Shown here piece after piece: positions 48,425-59,361 of a stretch of 64,000 nt of DNA. The stretch comes from Ascaphus truei (Eukaryota; Chordata; Amphibia; Anura; Ascaphidae): NCBI GenBank assembly GCA_036426205.1, contig CM071571.1, forward strand, positions 117,042,002 through 117,106,001, read 5' to 3'. Numbering within the stretch: position 1 is the stretch's first letter; every line of letters starts with the position of its first letter. The position numbers were made by a program, and so were the translations under genes. Under the pieces are notes generated by a model that was not told the origin of the DNA, did no database searches, and worked only from the letters and a program-made list of their open reading frames with translations.

Positions 48425-48960
48425 GTAATTTCCCAGAATCCCTTGCTGAAGTGGAAGCACTGTATGCTGGGGATAATGGTGAAAGGCAGTGTTGCAGACA
48501 TGCCTAAGGCTACTTCCATAGTAGGGGAAGCCGCGCGGACGCTCCATGATGAGCCCATGCATCCCCAATAAGGATGTCTTTAGAGGGGGCTCACGCAAGC
48601 GTCCGCAGGCGAAGCGTTGGAATTTTCAGCCGACAGCAGAGCCTGTTTCTCAGCGCGCTGTCGGCTAAAAACTTCCAATCACAGCAAAGCAGCGTCAACT
48701 TCACGGCGCAGTGACGTTGTCGGTGCCTCGCGGGCTTTTGTCCCAGCGACGTCACTGCCCCGCCTCCCCCGCCCTCCCATCGCACACGCTGGCTCGCCTG
48801 CCAGTCCATGGGATCACTCCTGACCGGGCAGGCGAGCCTCAGCGTCAGCGCGAAGGAGTGCGGGCTGAGGCTCTATGGACGTAGCCTAAGACGTGAATTT
48901 GCTCACAAGTGATCTTTTTATTTGCTATATGCAATACGGTGGAGGTTTCTTGTTGCCTTT
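48425..48960 (+). repeat. Dispersed repeat (CATTACCCAGAATCCC family) holding a GC-rich MITE
   Basis: Flanks 'TGCATGTAATTTCCCAGAATCC...GAAAGGCAG.GTTGCAGAC' and 'GTGAATTTGCTCACAAGTGAT' are continuous in the copies at 53.80-53.93 kb (minus) and 59.83-59.96 kb (plus). Here they are separated by the MITE at 48505-48890. Confidence 0.65.
48505..48890. mobile_element. GC-rich MITE, about 386 bp
   Basis: Ends CTAAGGCTACTTCCATAG and CTATGGACGTAGCCTAAG form an imperfect inverted repeat. The two flanks join in uninterrupted relatives, which confirms insertion. Inside are further inverted blocks (CAGCCGACAGC / GCTGTCGGCT, and GGCTCGCCTGCC / GGGCAGGCGAGCC). Confidence 0.75.
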
Positions 48961-49007
48961 TTCACCCACCATAGCTTAAAACGTTTGTGTGTATATGTGT
49001 ATATGCA

Positions 49008-49046
49008 TATCTATCTTATCTATCTTATCTATCTTATCTATCTATA
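49008..49046. repeat. (ATCTATCTT)n microsatellite
   Basis: Four imperfect units of ATCTATCTT. Confidence 0.9.
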
Positions 49047-49546
49047 TTATACCTTGCTGTGTTGCACTGTATGATGAAAAATTAAACTTGAACCCATTTA
49101 CAATGCTGAAATTTCTTCTAGACTACTCTTTATTTTTATGTCTCATACGTAATTTGCTTAAAAATGTATAGTTATCTGAACCTGAAAAAAACGGTAATCA
49201 ATGTAAAATAAATAGATCTATTCAATTTATAGCCTACATTTTCATGCATAGTTGGCAGGAACAGACAGCCTGTCTGCTAAATATAATGCAAAAGAGGTTT
49301 CTGTTGCTGGCCAGTAAGACCCCAGTATTATTTTTACTAGTAGATATTGTATTAGCTCTGCTTTGAATGTTATTATTATATTTGATGTTTACTTTTTCCA
49401 AAATAAGAAATATATCAGAATAATCCTGCTATGCAGATATGTTAATGACAGCAACTTTCAGGGCTTTTTTTACATAAATTGCCAATCCTGAGTTGACCTA
49501 ATATCCTGTACTGTACAGTTACAACAATGAATCTAATACTGAATGC
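49047..49546. other. Unique non-coding DNA
   Basis: Nothing recognised. Confidence 0.4.
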
Positions 49547-50298
49547 AGGTGTGTAGAGGGAGAAAGGGGGTGGCCCGGTATTAAAGGGGTTGCACCCCAT
49601 TTGGCCACCCCTGACCGCACCAGGGAGACAAGGGGTTAACTGGACTGAGGTCCAGAAATGTGATTTAACCCTTGTTATGACCTGTAACTGTATTTTCCCC
49701 TGTTCCCCTGTTCCATTGTAATGTCTGTGTTAGTCAGTGTCTGCATCACACACACACTAGAATCCATCTGGGAGCACAAGGGTTAATAGTCCTTTAATGA
49801 TTATAGCTCTTTGTGAAGTTTTCCCGCCTTTTCAGGCACCATTTTGCAGGTTCCCATAAGCCGCCATTAGGGCTCTATGCTTTTTAATGGTGAATCTTGC
49901 GGTGAAGTCCGGTTCCTGAGAAGACCAGCAGATGGCGTCCGAGAGGGAGAGCGGCGGTTTCCCATTGAAAGTCTATGGGCTCATTGACTTCAATGGAGAA
50001 ACCCTCGAAAGAGCTTTTCAGGAATGAGTTGGCTGCCTTCCAAACCGCTTAACCGCAAAGCGGATACAATGTCCTTTAAAAGAGTTAAAATCACTTGAGT
50101 CAAGTTCAACGTTAATTGGCGTGGGAATAAACTGTTCTGGGGCCCTAGAAATAAAATTATTTTTGCCCCTAGTTCCTAGGCTTCCCCCCACTCGACCACA
50201 ACCGGGTCCCCGGATCCTGGACCCCCGATAAGGGTCGAACCAGATAGAGCGGGTCGCGCCATAGGCTTTGTCGGCGGCGGCAGAAACGGCTCAGAAAA

Positions 50299-50736
50299 AT
50301 GACTAAGTGTGAAATGCTGAATGTTAGGAATCCATATCTCCGGTTCCGGAGGGACCAGAGGATCAAGGTTTGGGATATCTGTAGTCACTGCTCCGGCATC
50401 ACTGCAGAAACATCCTTGACCCTCTTGGACGAACCCGACGGAGTATGGACCCCCTTGAAAGTTCGGGACTTTTTCCCATTGATTCTAATGGGGGAAAAGC
50501 CGCATGGTGAAAAAATGACTAAGTGTAAAATGTTGAAATGTGTAAGTCCATATCTCCGGTTCTGGAATGCTCAGAGAAATGGGATTTGGGTGACATGTAG
50601 CCAAGGTTCCGGCTTTAATGCATGCCCATTCCCAGCCCCCTCAGACCAACCAGACGGAGTATGGACGACTGTAAAGATTTGTGGATTTTCTCATAGACTT
50701 CAATGGCGGCGGTTCCCCATTGAAAGTCTATGGTAG
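50299..50736 (+). CDS. Uncharacterised 145-codon open frame in left arm, two 72-codon repeats
   Basis: Not recognised. The frame consists of two tandem units that both start 'MTKC(E/K)ML' and share 'PYLRF' and 'DGVWT', exactly 216 bp apart (ATG at 50299 and 50515). The units are diverged in between. An identical frame lies mirror-wise in the right arm. No signal peptide, membrane segment or known domain. It may be a non-coding tandem repeat whose period happens to be a multiple of three; palindromic CCATTGAAxTCxATGG blocks around it favour that view. Confidence 0.2.
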   Translation: MTKCEMLNVRNPYLRFRRDQRIKVWDICSHCSGITAETSLTLLDEPDGVWTPLKVRDFFPLILMGEKPHGEKMTKCKMLKCVSPYLRFWNAQRNGIWVTCSQGSGFNACPFPAPSDQPDGVWTTVKICGFSHRLQWRRFPIESLW

Positions 50737-51327
50737 GAAACCCCATTGACTACAAAGGCGGAGTTGCTCCATTGAAACCCATGGCGGCGGAGCCCGTTGT
50801 TTTCAATGGGGATTTAGTGAAAAGCTGAGATTTCTTTTAGCGGAGATTTTTGTATTAAAATGAAAAATGATTTAATGTGCATTTGTGTAACTCCGGCTCC
50901 ATAGGTCGTAGCAAGTCGCTTTTTGGATCATATGGTGTCCCAGTTCTGGCAATGAGAACTGGGAAGTTTGGACCTGCTAGATCCAACAGAACCGGATATT
51001 TTAATACGTCTATGTTTTATGCTTTATACCGTATTCTAAGGTATGGATAAATTCCAGAGGAAATTTCTTTGGCCATAATGTAGCAGATGGCCCCAAGAGG
51101 CGCCCTAATGTCTAGGATTTGAGTGCTGTTCAAAGGGTCTTGTCACCCTCCCTGTTTACCTAAGGGCGGAGGAAGCTCAAACCAGAGCAGTTTTTAAGTG
51201 TTCCATTTAACACCTTCCAACAAAGGTTTTCCTGCCAGAACTCCAAATGATAGACTGGCTGGCATTCCTGATGCAAATGTGGGGCTTCAGAAATGAGACC
51301 CCAGAGTTCTACTGCGCATGTGCCAAC

Positions 51328-51841
51328 ATGTGCGCATGTGCCATGACAAGCTTGTCACGGTAGCTTGTGACAGATTGTAATTTACACCAAAACTATATAT
51401 AAATATATATATACCTGGGTTTGAACTGGGACGAGACTTAGATATGATAAACTGTAATTTATTCCTTGATAAAGGTGAACACAACAGATATGTACAAATA
51501 ACAGGCAAAATATAGACACTTACGTAAAATGGAAATGATGAAGCAGTCACAGCTGGACTGGCAGTTCATACAGCACTCTTCATAGTCATCAAGACCCCCA
51601 AAAGCATGAAAAGACCTCTGGCAGGAAGACAGTGCATAGCGTTTCTCTCAGCAAACAAGATGGTATAGAACAGACTGAACACTTGAAGAACTTGCAAAAC
51701 ATGAACAACGGAATATAGGGAACAGCAGTTTATATATCTTTTGTCCCTCTATTCTTAACCTTAAGCACAGGGGATTGGTTTTCAATTACCTCCAGCCACT
51801 CACTAATGTGGGAAAGCATTCTGATCCATGCCCCCCTGCTA
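51328..51841. other. Spacer of the giant inverted-repeat element
   Basis: Single-copy DNA with a short hairpin (CTTGTCACGGTAGCTTGTGACAG), an AT run at 51391-51411 and no open frame of note. Parts look like LTR-type sequence (TTTATTCCTTGATAAAGG), but no family is recognised. Confidence 0.5.
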
Positions 51842-52432
51842 GTTGGCACATGTGCAGTAGAACTCTGGGGTCTCATTTCTGAAGCCCCACATTTGCATCA
51901 GGAATGCCAGCCAGTCTATCATTTGGAGTTCTGGCAGGAAAACCTTTGTTGGAAGGTGTTAAATGGAACACTTAAAAACTGCTCTGGTTTGAGCTTCCTC
52001 CGCCCTTAGGTAAACAGGGAGGGTGACAAGACCCTTTGAACAGCACTCAAATCCTAGACATTAGGGCGCCTCTTGGGGCCATCTGCTACATTATGGCCAA
52101 AGAAATTTCCTCTGGAATTTATCCATACCTTAGAATACGGTATAAAGCATAAAACATAGACGTATTAAAATATCCGGTTCTGTTGGATCTAGCAGGTCCA
52201 AACTTCCCAGTTCTCATTGCCAGAACTGGGACACCATATGATCCAAAAAGCGACTTGCTACGACCTATGGAGCCGGAGTTACACAAATGCACATTAAATC
52301 ATTTTTCATTTTAATACAAAAATCTCCGCTAAAAGAAATCTCAGCTTTTCACTAAATCCCCATTGAAAACAACGGGCTCCGCCGCCATGGGTTTCAATGG
52401 AGCAACTCCGCCTTTGTAGTCAATGGGGTTTC

Positions 52433-52870
52433 CTACCATAGACTTTCAATGGGGAACCGCCGCCATTGAAGTCTATGAGAAAATCCACAAATCTTTACAG
52501 TCGTCCATACTCCGTCTGGTTGGTCTGAGGGGGCTGGGAATGGGCATGCATTAAAGCCGGAACCTTGGCTACATGTCACCCAAATCCCATTTCTCTGAGC
52601 ATTCCAGAACCGGAGATATGGACTTACACATTTCAACATTTTACACTTAGTCATTTTTTCACCATGCGGCTTTTCCCCCATTAGAATCAATGGGAAAAAG
52701 TCCCGAACTTTCAAGGGGGTCCATACTCCGTCGGGTTCGTCCAAGAGGGTCAAGGATGTTTCTGCAGTGATGCCGGAGCAGTGACTACAGATATCCCAAA
52801 CCTTGATCCTCTGGTCCCTCCGGAACCGGAGATATGGATTCCTAACATTCAGCATTTCACACTTAGTCAT
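52433..52870 (-). CDS. Mirror copy of the 145-codon open frame in right arm
   Basis: Same predicted protein as the left-arm frame, on the opposite strand, at the exact mirror coordinates. Same doubts apply: unknown function, possibly not coding. Confidence 0.2.
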   Translation of the reverse strand: MTKCEMLNVRNPYLRFRRDQRIKVWDICSHCSGITAETSLTLLDEPDGVWTPLKVRDFFPLILMGEKPHGEKMTKCKMLKCVSPYLRFWNAQRNGIWVTCSQGSGFNACPFPAPSDQPDGVWTTVKICGFSHRLQWRRFPIESLW

Positions 52871-53799
52871 TTTTCTGAGCCGTTTCTGCCGCCGCCGACA
52901 AAGCCTATGGCGCGACCCGCTCTATCTGGTTCGACCCTTATCGGGGGTCCAGGATCCGGGGACCCGGTTGTGGTCGAGTGGGGGGAAGCCTAGGAACTAG
53001 GGGCAAAAATAATTTTATTTCTAGGGCCCCAGAACAGTTTATTCCCACGCCAATTAACGTTGAACTTGACTCAAGTGATTTTAACTCTTTTAAAGGACAT
53101 TGTATCCGCTTTGCGGTTAAGCGGTTTGGAAGGCAGCCAACTCATTCCTGAAAAGCTCTTTCGAGGGTTTCTCCATTGAAGTCAATGAGCCCATAGACTT
53201 TCAATGGGAAACCGCCGCTCTCCCTCTCGGACGCCATCTGCTGGTCTTCTCAGGAACCGGACTTCACCGCAAGATTCACCATTAAAAAGCATAGAGCCCT
53301 AATGGCGGCTTATGGGAACCTGCAAAATGGTGCCTGAAAAGGCGGGAAAACTTCATAAAGAGCTATAATCATTAAAGGACTATTAACCCTTGTGCTCCCG
53401 GATGGATTCTAGTGTGTGTGTGATGCAGATACTGACTAACACAGACATTACAATGGAACAGGGGAACAGGGGAAAATACAGTTACAGGTCATAACAAGGG
53501 TTAAATCACATTTCTGGACCTCAGTCCAGTTAACCCCTTGTCTCCCTGGTGCGGTCAGGGGTGGCCAAATGGGGTGCAACCCCTTTAATACCGGGCCACC
53601 CCCTTTCTCCCTCTACAAGGTGCTCACTCCAAATGTGGTTTCAGAGGAGCAAATGTTTACCGGTTCATAGCCGAAAACATTATTTTGATTTTGGATACAA
53701 AAGCACTTGCAATAGACGGCCACTGCATCATCTGGTCTGAACCACTCAAAGCAGTTTTTTTTAAATGAACTCCCGATTTCTATCACTTCATACTACAAA

Positions 53800-54180
53800 T
53801 AAAAATATCACTTGTGAGCACATTCACAAGACTCAGACAGGTCTGCAAACCTACCTTTTTCCATTATCTCTTAGCATACAATGGTTCCACTGCAGCCAGG
53901 GATTCTGGGTAATGACATGCAAATGAACACTCCGTGTGTAACTTTTTGCTTCTTGTCCACTTTAACATGGAGCACGTCATAGAAATAGACAAAATAAGTT
54001 GAGCGCAGTTTTGAGATGTCACCGAAGTTAGGATTATCCCTTTTACATAAAACAATGCAGTTCACAGACGGAAAAAAATCTTTCCAACTATAGAAAAATG
54101 AGTTGCTCTGCTTATACCAGACGAAAACAATTTTTTTAACATTTTTTTTCCTACGCACATGAAATCACTGTGAAATAATG
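53800..54180 (-). repeat. Dispersed repeat (CATTACCCAGAATCCC family)
   Basis: The reverse complement holds 'TGCATGTCATTACCCAGAAT', 'GCAGACCTGTCTGAG' and 'GTGCTCACAAGTGATATTTTT', matching the copies at 48.4 and 59.8 kb. It has no coding content. Confidence 0.6.
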
Positions 54181-55080
54181 TATAATTTCGCTTTTAGATA
54201 AATTATTAGTTTAAGATAAGATGTTTGATATAGCCTAAATGCTATTGTAAAAATTCTGAGAATGGCTTTTTAACGTAGACCTGAACAAATGACCCTATAA
54301 AAAGTAGCATATTAAGTGCTTCTATAGGGCCATATTTACTAATTGGTGCTCTGCCATAAGACATTTTACAGCACCAGTATCAGGCTTTTAACTTTGCACC
54401 TCTTAATAAATATGGGCTATAATGTAATTCTGAGACTTCTGTTTTGGGGTTTTCCATTGTAATTAATTAAAGGAAATGTTCTTTTCATACGTTCTGCCTT
54501 CTGAAGTTGTGAGCTCATGTAATCTTCAAAAATTATACTATCTGATCCATGCTGGATAATTAATGCATATATAAAGCAAAAGAAAAAGGGGAGCCATTAC
54601 TTGAAAATTGGACTGATAAGATAGAAACAAAATGCAACACTGTACTCATATCACCAACTTTAAATAAATAGAGGCAGGACATTGGATGTAGTAAGTAAAA
54701 ATACAAATACATTTATAATAGTTAATGTAATATTCAGCACTCATCCAACTATATCATCTTCTCTGATAAATTGTCTTGTCTTATTTGTGGCTCATAACAG
54801 CACAAACTGTTGATATTGGGTAAAAACTAAATTCTGAATGTAGCTTGGCTCCATTAAAACATAGTACTTATGCACTCAAATGTATCAATTCAAATAAATT
54901 AGCAGTCCACAGATTTGCATTGACTTAGATAAATGGTCCCCAATCTGTCTGGTGGTCAGTGAGTTGAAAACAAGAGCATCAATTGCAACATTACAGACAA
55001 TGCATTAAAGCCAGATATTATACTACTTACAAAGTTAAATATGCACATTTCTTTTTGTACTCAGGAATGGAAAGAGATTA
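54181..55080. other. Unique AT-rich non-coding DNA
   Basis: Nothing recognised. Confidence 0.4.
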
Positions 55081-55680
55081 ATGCTGTTTATTTTTCAGAG
55101 CTTTATTAAGAGTACAGAGGAGCATGAACTGAATACAATAAAGAATAATTAGATGTAGCCAGGTCCCCTCTGGCTATCCGGTCCTCCTGTTCCCTCCCCC
55201 CCCCTTGCCTTATGCTGCGTCGGTGGTGCTGCAGGCCATTGCAGCGGGCGACGGGCTCACCGGAGGCTTCGGCGGCTCACTCGGCAGGGTGCCATCATCT
55301 TGCGCAGGGTTCGCGCAGTGGAGTCACAGGAGTCGCGGCGGCCCTTACAAAGTTCGCGCATGCGCAGAATAGCAGCAGTTGAAACTGATTTCTTGGCGCG
55401 ACAGGCAGCTCCATGATGCCCCAGGCGTGCCCCCGACGGCACATCCACCATGGACAGAAAACGCACCCGCTTCACACGGGTGACGTCCCAGCCTTCGCAC
55501 ACCTCCGCGCGGGCGAAGGCTGTATGGCCTTAGCCTTACAGTCTAGAGGGAATAAGTGGCAATGTTGGAACAAAGGTAAAGTGGCTGCTCGTTGTGGGAT
55601 GGAGTAGCCACAGAATGGAGTTTGGTCCAGCTGGTCCCAATAGAGTTGCAAGGGATGTGGGAGGGGGATTATTGTCTGTG
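55081..55680 (-). mobile_element. L2 LINE 3' tail interrupted by a GC-rich MITE
   Basis: 55085-55155 and 55535-55680 resemble the non-coding 3' part of the 3.1-kb L2 copy ('CAGTCTAGAGGGAATAAGTG', 'GGTCCAGC...GTTGCA.G.GATG.G'). Between them is a CpG-rich block (about 55160-55530) with GCGCATGCGC at 55356 and an end 'ATGGCCTTAGCCTTAC' like the other GC-rich MITEs. Its left inverted end is not clear. Confidence 0.45.
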
Positions 55681-56204
55681 CAGACTAAAGAAAAATGCAC
55701 CATACCTTTTATTAGAAACGAAAAAGGTGTACGCACAATTCCGTGGTATACTGCCAAGAGAGCCCATATAACACCAGTGTGGCGAGGTACTCCTTTATCC
55801 ACGATGGGAACAAAACGTTAATCCTTGAACTCTATCACCACTTAAATAGATTTTTTTTACAAGTGCAGTAGAGTGTCGGTTGTTTTTTCTTCATCCCTGA
55901 GTCTGCTGTACTTTTATTAGACATTGCATGATAATATTGCATTGACTATCTCCTCCCTTGATTCCACCTGTAACTGTTCCCCAAATTGCTGATTAGCACA
56001 AGTGGAGCAAAGTACCTTAAAACATTGATTCAAAATGACACAGTTTGCACCTGATTTTGGAGCAATGCTCCAGTTGCGACACTTGATAAATATCCCCCCT
56101 ATTCAAAATGCTGTGAAACTGCTTCACTGTGCAAGACAAGATTTTAGTCTCATTCATTTAAATGTTCTTGGCACATATTTGAGCTAGTTTGAACATTTTG
56201 CAGA
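55681..56204. other. Unique non-coding DNA
   Basis: Nothing recognised. Confidence 0.35.
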
Positions 56205-56448
56205 CACACTTACCAGAATTCCCTGCTACTGTCTCTGTACCTTCTTCCTACCTACCAATTAGATTGTAAGCTCCTTGGAGCAGGGACTCCTCTTCCTTAA
56301 TGTTACTTCTATGTCTGAATCACTTATTCTCATGACCTGTTATTTATATTATTTGTTATTTATATGATTACCATGTGTATTACTGTGAAGCGCTATGTAC
56401 ATTAATGGCACTATATAAATGAAGCCATACAATACAATACAAGTTTGT
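56205..56448 (+). repeat. LINE 3' tail (ACAAT-tailed family)
   Basis: 'CCAATTAGATTGTAAGCTCC', 'GAGCAGGGACTCC', 'GAAGCGCTATGTACATTAATGG' and an ATACAATACAA tail. Same family as 36330-36610 (minus) and 60010-60235. Confidence 0.8.
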
Positions 56449-57255
56449 TGGTGAGGGACAGTATGGAATTAGTTAATAACATCTTAACAAATATCTAAAA
56501 TGTGTGTATGCCTACATAGGGAAATGCCATGTTGTGGATGCTATATGACATTTATCATATAATTCAACTATTGCATTGTAGTAGTTTCTGCTCAAAATCT
56601 TATGGGCAAAAGAAAGTGTTAAAAAACAATTCTACTGGTGCTGCAGTAACATAAAAGTGTAAAAAGCAAATGGTGGAGGATGCGTATTTGCAGTACAGCA
56701 CCCTCTCTCTCTGGTTTTGATGGGACCATGACCAGTGGAAATATATTATTCATGTCCAGCTCCGAAGAATTTACAATATGTTTTTTGTGTCAGTCTAATA
56801 TGTCTGTGAAGACAACATCAGTGCTAGCTGTGTATTTCAAATATGTTGAATTATTAACTAATCTGAATAATTAAACAGCACTACTAGTTACATAAGGAAT
56901 TTAACACTTTGAATATTTATATCCAAAGGGCTGGATAAACCCACTTGTCCTTAAGTGGAAAATTGGGGGGACATGTGGACCACGGCTGCTGCTTTACTTC
57001 TTCGTTAGCAGAGCTGTCAAGCAGAGCTGCTTCTCAAAGTTAAGCTCCATAACTCTTGTACAGAGGCATTGTGGGACATGACTTCGGGAAGCAGAGTGAT
57101 GATTGACAGCTCTGCTTCCGAAGACATTTTGCAGCAGCTATAAAATGAATAAAAGAAGCATGTCCAGTGATAATGTGACTAGTGAATAAGAACTTAAGTG
57201 GAAATATAATAAATATTGCAGCTCCAACCTTCACAAGGACTGTGTGTTCAGTCTA
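56449..57255. other. Unique non-coding DNA
   Basis: Nothing recognised. Confidence 0.35.
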
Positions 57256-57925
57256 TTAGAGTATGAGGTTTATATAGTTGGAGTGCAAACCAATAACAAA
57301 ATTGAAAGCTGGGTCAGAATAATCTCTGCATCAAAATAATCCTCCTGTTGTCATCTGTGGTTTTCTCAGCAAAAGAAAAGCTAGGACATAATGTATATAG
57401 CAGGTAATGTGCAATATATTCAAAGATGGTAACAGGTACAAATCCCATTCACATTTTATAAGAACAATACGAACATGTAGTGCAAGTGCACAGCAGAGAC
57501 GCAGTGGCAGCTGATATCGATGGCTTTTCTCAGGTCTGCGGCTCTAATTTATCTTCCCGTCCAGCGTCTGACGTAACCTCCAGCAGATGTTGCGTCCGGC
57601 ATGTGCACCCTTTACTTAGCTCCGACACCTCCGTCTCTACAAGCACACTGCTCTCCTCAAAGTCCATACTCAACGCGTTTCACCGTGATGGCTTGCTGAG
57701 GAAGCCCGTATTTTTCTTATAAAATATGCGTGGAATTGCCACATGTTTACTATCTTTGAATATATTGCACATTACATGCTATATACACAATGTCCTGCCT
57801 TTTTCTGAGAAAACCACAGATGACAACAGGAGGGATCATTTGATGCAGAGTTCATTCTGACCCAGCTTTCAGTTTTGGTTATTGGTTTGCGCTCCGCTAA
57901 CTATATAAACCTCATTCTGTGGCAG
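57256..57925. mobile_element. PLE-like inverted-repeat insertion
   Basis: 57256-57475 and 57708-57925 are imperfect reverse complements ('GAGGTTTATATAGTTGGAG', 'GAAAGCTGGGTCAGAAT', 'GACAACAGGAGG' and 'GCAATATATTCAAAGAT' recur as complements). The 230-bp middle contains the hairpin motif at 57671-57700. The layout parallels the head-to-head PLE insertion at 24.4-25.6 kb but is more diverged. Confidence 0.55.
57671..57700 (-). ncRNA. Hammerhead-like hairpin motif (variant core)
   Basis: Minus strand: CTCAGCAA in place of CTGANGAA, GCC-ATCAC-GGT hairpin, GAAACGCGTTGAG. The changed first core block argues against ribozyme activity in this copy. Confidence 0.3.
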
Positions 57926-58335
57926 GCTTTCCTGCATTGCCCCTGCAATGGACAAGTGGCTTCCCACGCTGCACCCGTGCAGATAAGTAAACATTTTTCC
58001 ACCTCTGCACTTCCATAATATATTTTGGGCATCATTTATATTTTATTTTTTACTTTTAGAGGAACTAAATGGGACCTGGTAATCTCAAATCACTCAATGT
58101 TATCACTATTGGTGCAAAGTGCCTCACTGAGTCTGACTAAATACCTTTCCGCTGTGTGTAATGGTCACATTCACATGTTGTCAATATATTTCATTGTCTT
58201 CAGTCTAAACTTCAGACTACGGTGGGTTCTTATTGTAAAAATATATCTATTTAAATATACTCACTAGCAGCCATCATTTAATAATAATAATAATAATACT
58301 AGGATACTTGTAACTAGCCACAGTTTGTAAGATAT

Positions 58336-58367
<32 letters not shown>

Positions 58368-59108
58368 CACACACACATATAATCTCGCTTCACTGCCACA
58401 GAACCAAACATATGTGTTATGCCCATGCTCCCCGAGAGTGAAGGAGTTAACTATTTTACACATAATAATCAAGCTTGTACAATAAAGCTTGCTGCTTGAC
58501 CTACAGAAACCACAGAGCCTCATTTGGTGCTAAAGAGCAAAGAGTAGCAATATGTTCCCTCAATCCCAAACCAATGAAGTACCTACATTTTAAGAACAAA
58601 CACTGAATTAAACATATTAGCATATGAATCAAATCCTCCTATGTGTAACACAATTTAGCATAATTCCAGGCCACTTATATGGCATCATTAACACTAAACC
58701 GAATCTTTTCATGCAGCGTGATACAAGTGTTCTTTCTAAAAAAGGAATCAAAATTACTATAAAAACTATTTTTACAACCTTCCTCCCCCTTACATGTTAT
58801 ATTAAGAGAGCTGCAAAGGGAAAAGGGGGATGGCACCAGCAATTATAATGCAGCTCAAACTTATTTTCCACTAAAGCAAGAAATTAATTATTCAGATAGA
58901 AATCAAAGATTCAGAGTGTAATCGAGAAGAGACACAGATGGCTGCACTGACACATAAGAGGTGGGTGTGTACAGATATCTCTTGGTGGAATGTCCAATGC
59001 TTTTCCAAAATAATTTTGCTTTAAAAGCTTTGGATAAAATTAAATAATGTTTTGTATTCCTTGTATGCAGCACTGGTGCTAGACATAAGGTAAACAAGTG
59101 GTTATGCC
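57926..59108. other. Unique DNA with simple repeats
   Basis: Contains (AAT)n at 58281-58298 and an (AT)n/(AC)n tract at 58337-58378. No element or exon recognised. Confidence 0.4.
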
Positions 59109-59361
59109 CGTGTTTTTCAACTGGGGTTCCCAGACATCCCTAAAGGGTTCCCTGCAATTTTCAGGTCATTTGAAAATTGTACCAAATACAGAAAAATTGA
59201 CAATGCATCTGATTATCAGACCCACTAATAGAGAGGGTTGGGGTTCCTTACAATGCATCTGATCTCAGACACGCTATTAGAGAGCAATACCCCATTCTCA
59301 GAATGTCATAATATAATTATCTCTTTTTTTTTTTTATCAAAAAAAGGTTGGAAACCTCTGG
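59109..59361. mobile_element. hAT-type MITE, relative of 18673-18878 in reverse
   Basis: Left end GTGTTTTTCAACTGGGG and right end AGGTTGGAAACCTCTG are the reversed ends of the 18.7-kb element, and 'CCCTAAAGGGTTCCCTGCAA' is shared. The segment CAATGCATCTGAT...AGAGAG is duplicated inside (59200-59285). The target duplication is not clear. Confidence 0.7.

Larger units (their letters stand above)
49552..53617. mobile_element. 4,066-bp giant inverted-repeat element with 5-bp duplication
   Basis: Left arm 49552-51327 and right arm 51842-53617 (1,776 bp each) are reverse complements with only a handful of mismatches and no net length difference: positions on the two arms sum to 103169 throughout. 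The 514-bp spacer is single-copy. Termini are TGTAGAGGGAGAAAGGG and its complement. AGGTG flanks both ends (49547-49551 and 53618-53622). TG...CA ends with a 5-bp duplication recall LTR-type integration, but the arms are inverted, as in foldback elements. No transposase or polymerase recognised. Confidence 0.85.

Noticed and set aside
49552..53617. Palindrome as a sequencing artefact from a missed adapter
   Set aside because: Not fully excluded, but a 514-bp single-copy spacer, a few arm mismatches and an AGGTG duplication at both ends argue for a real element.
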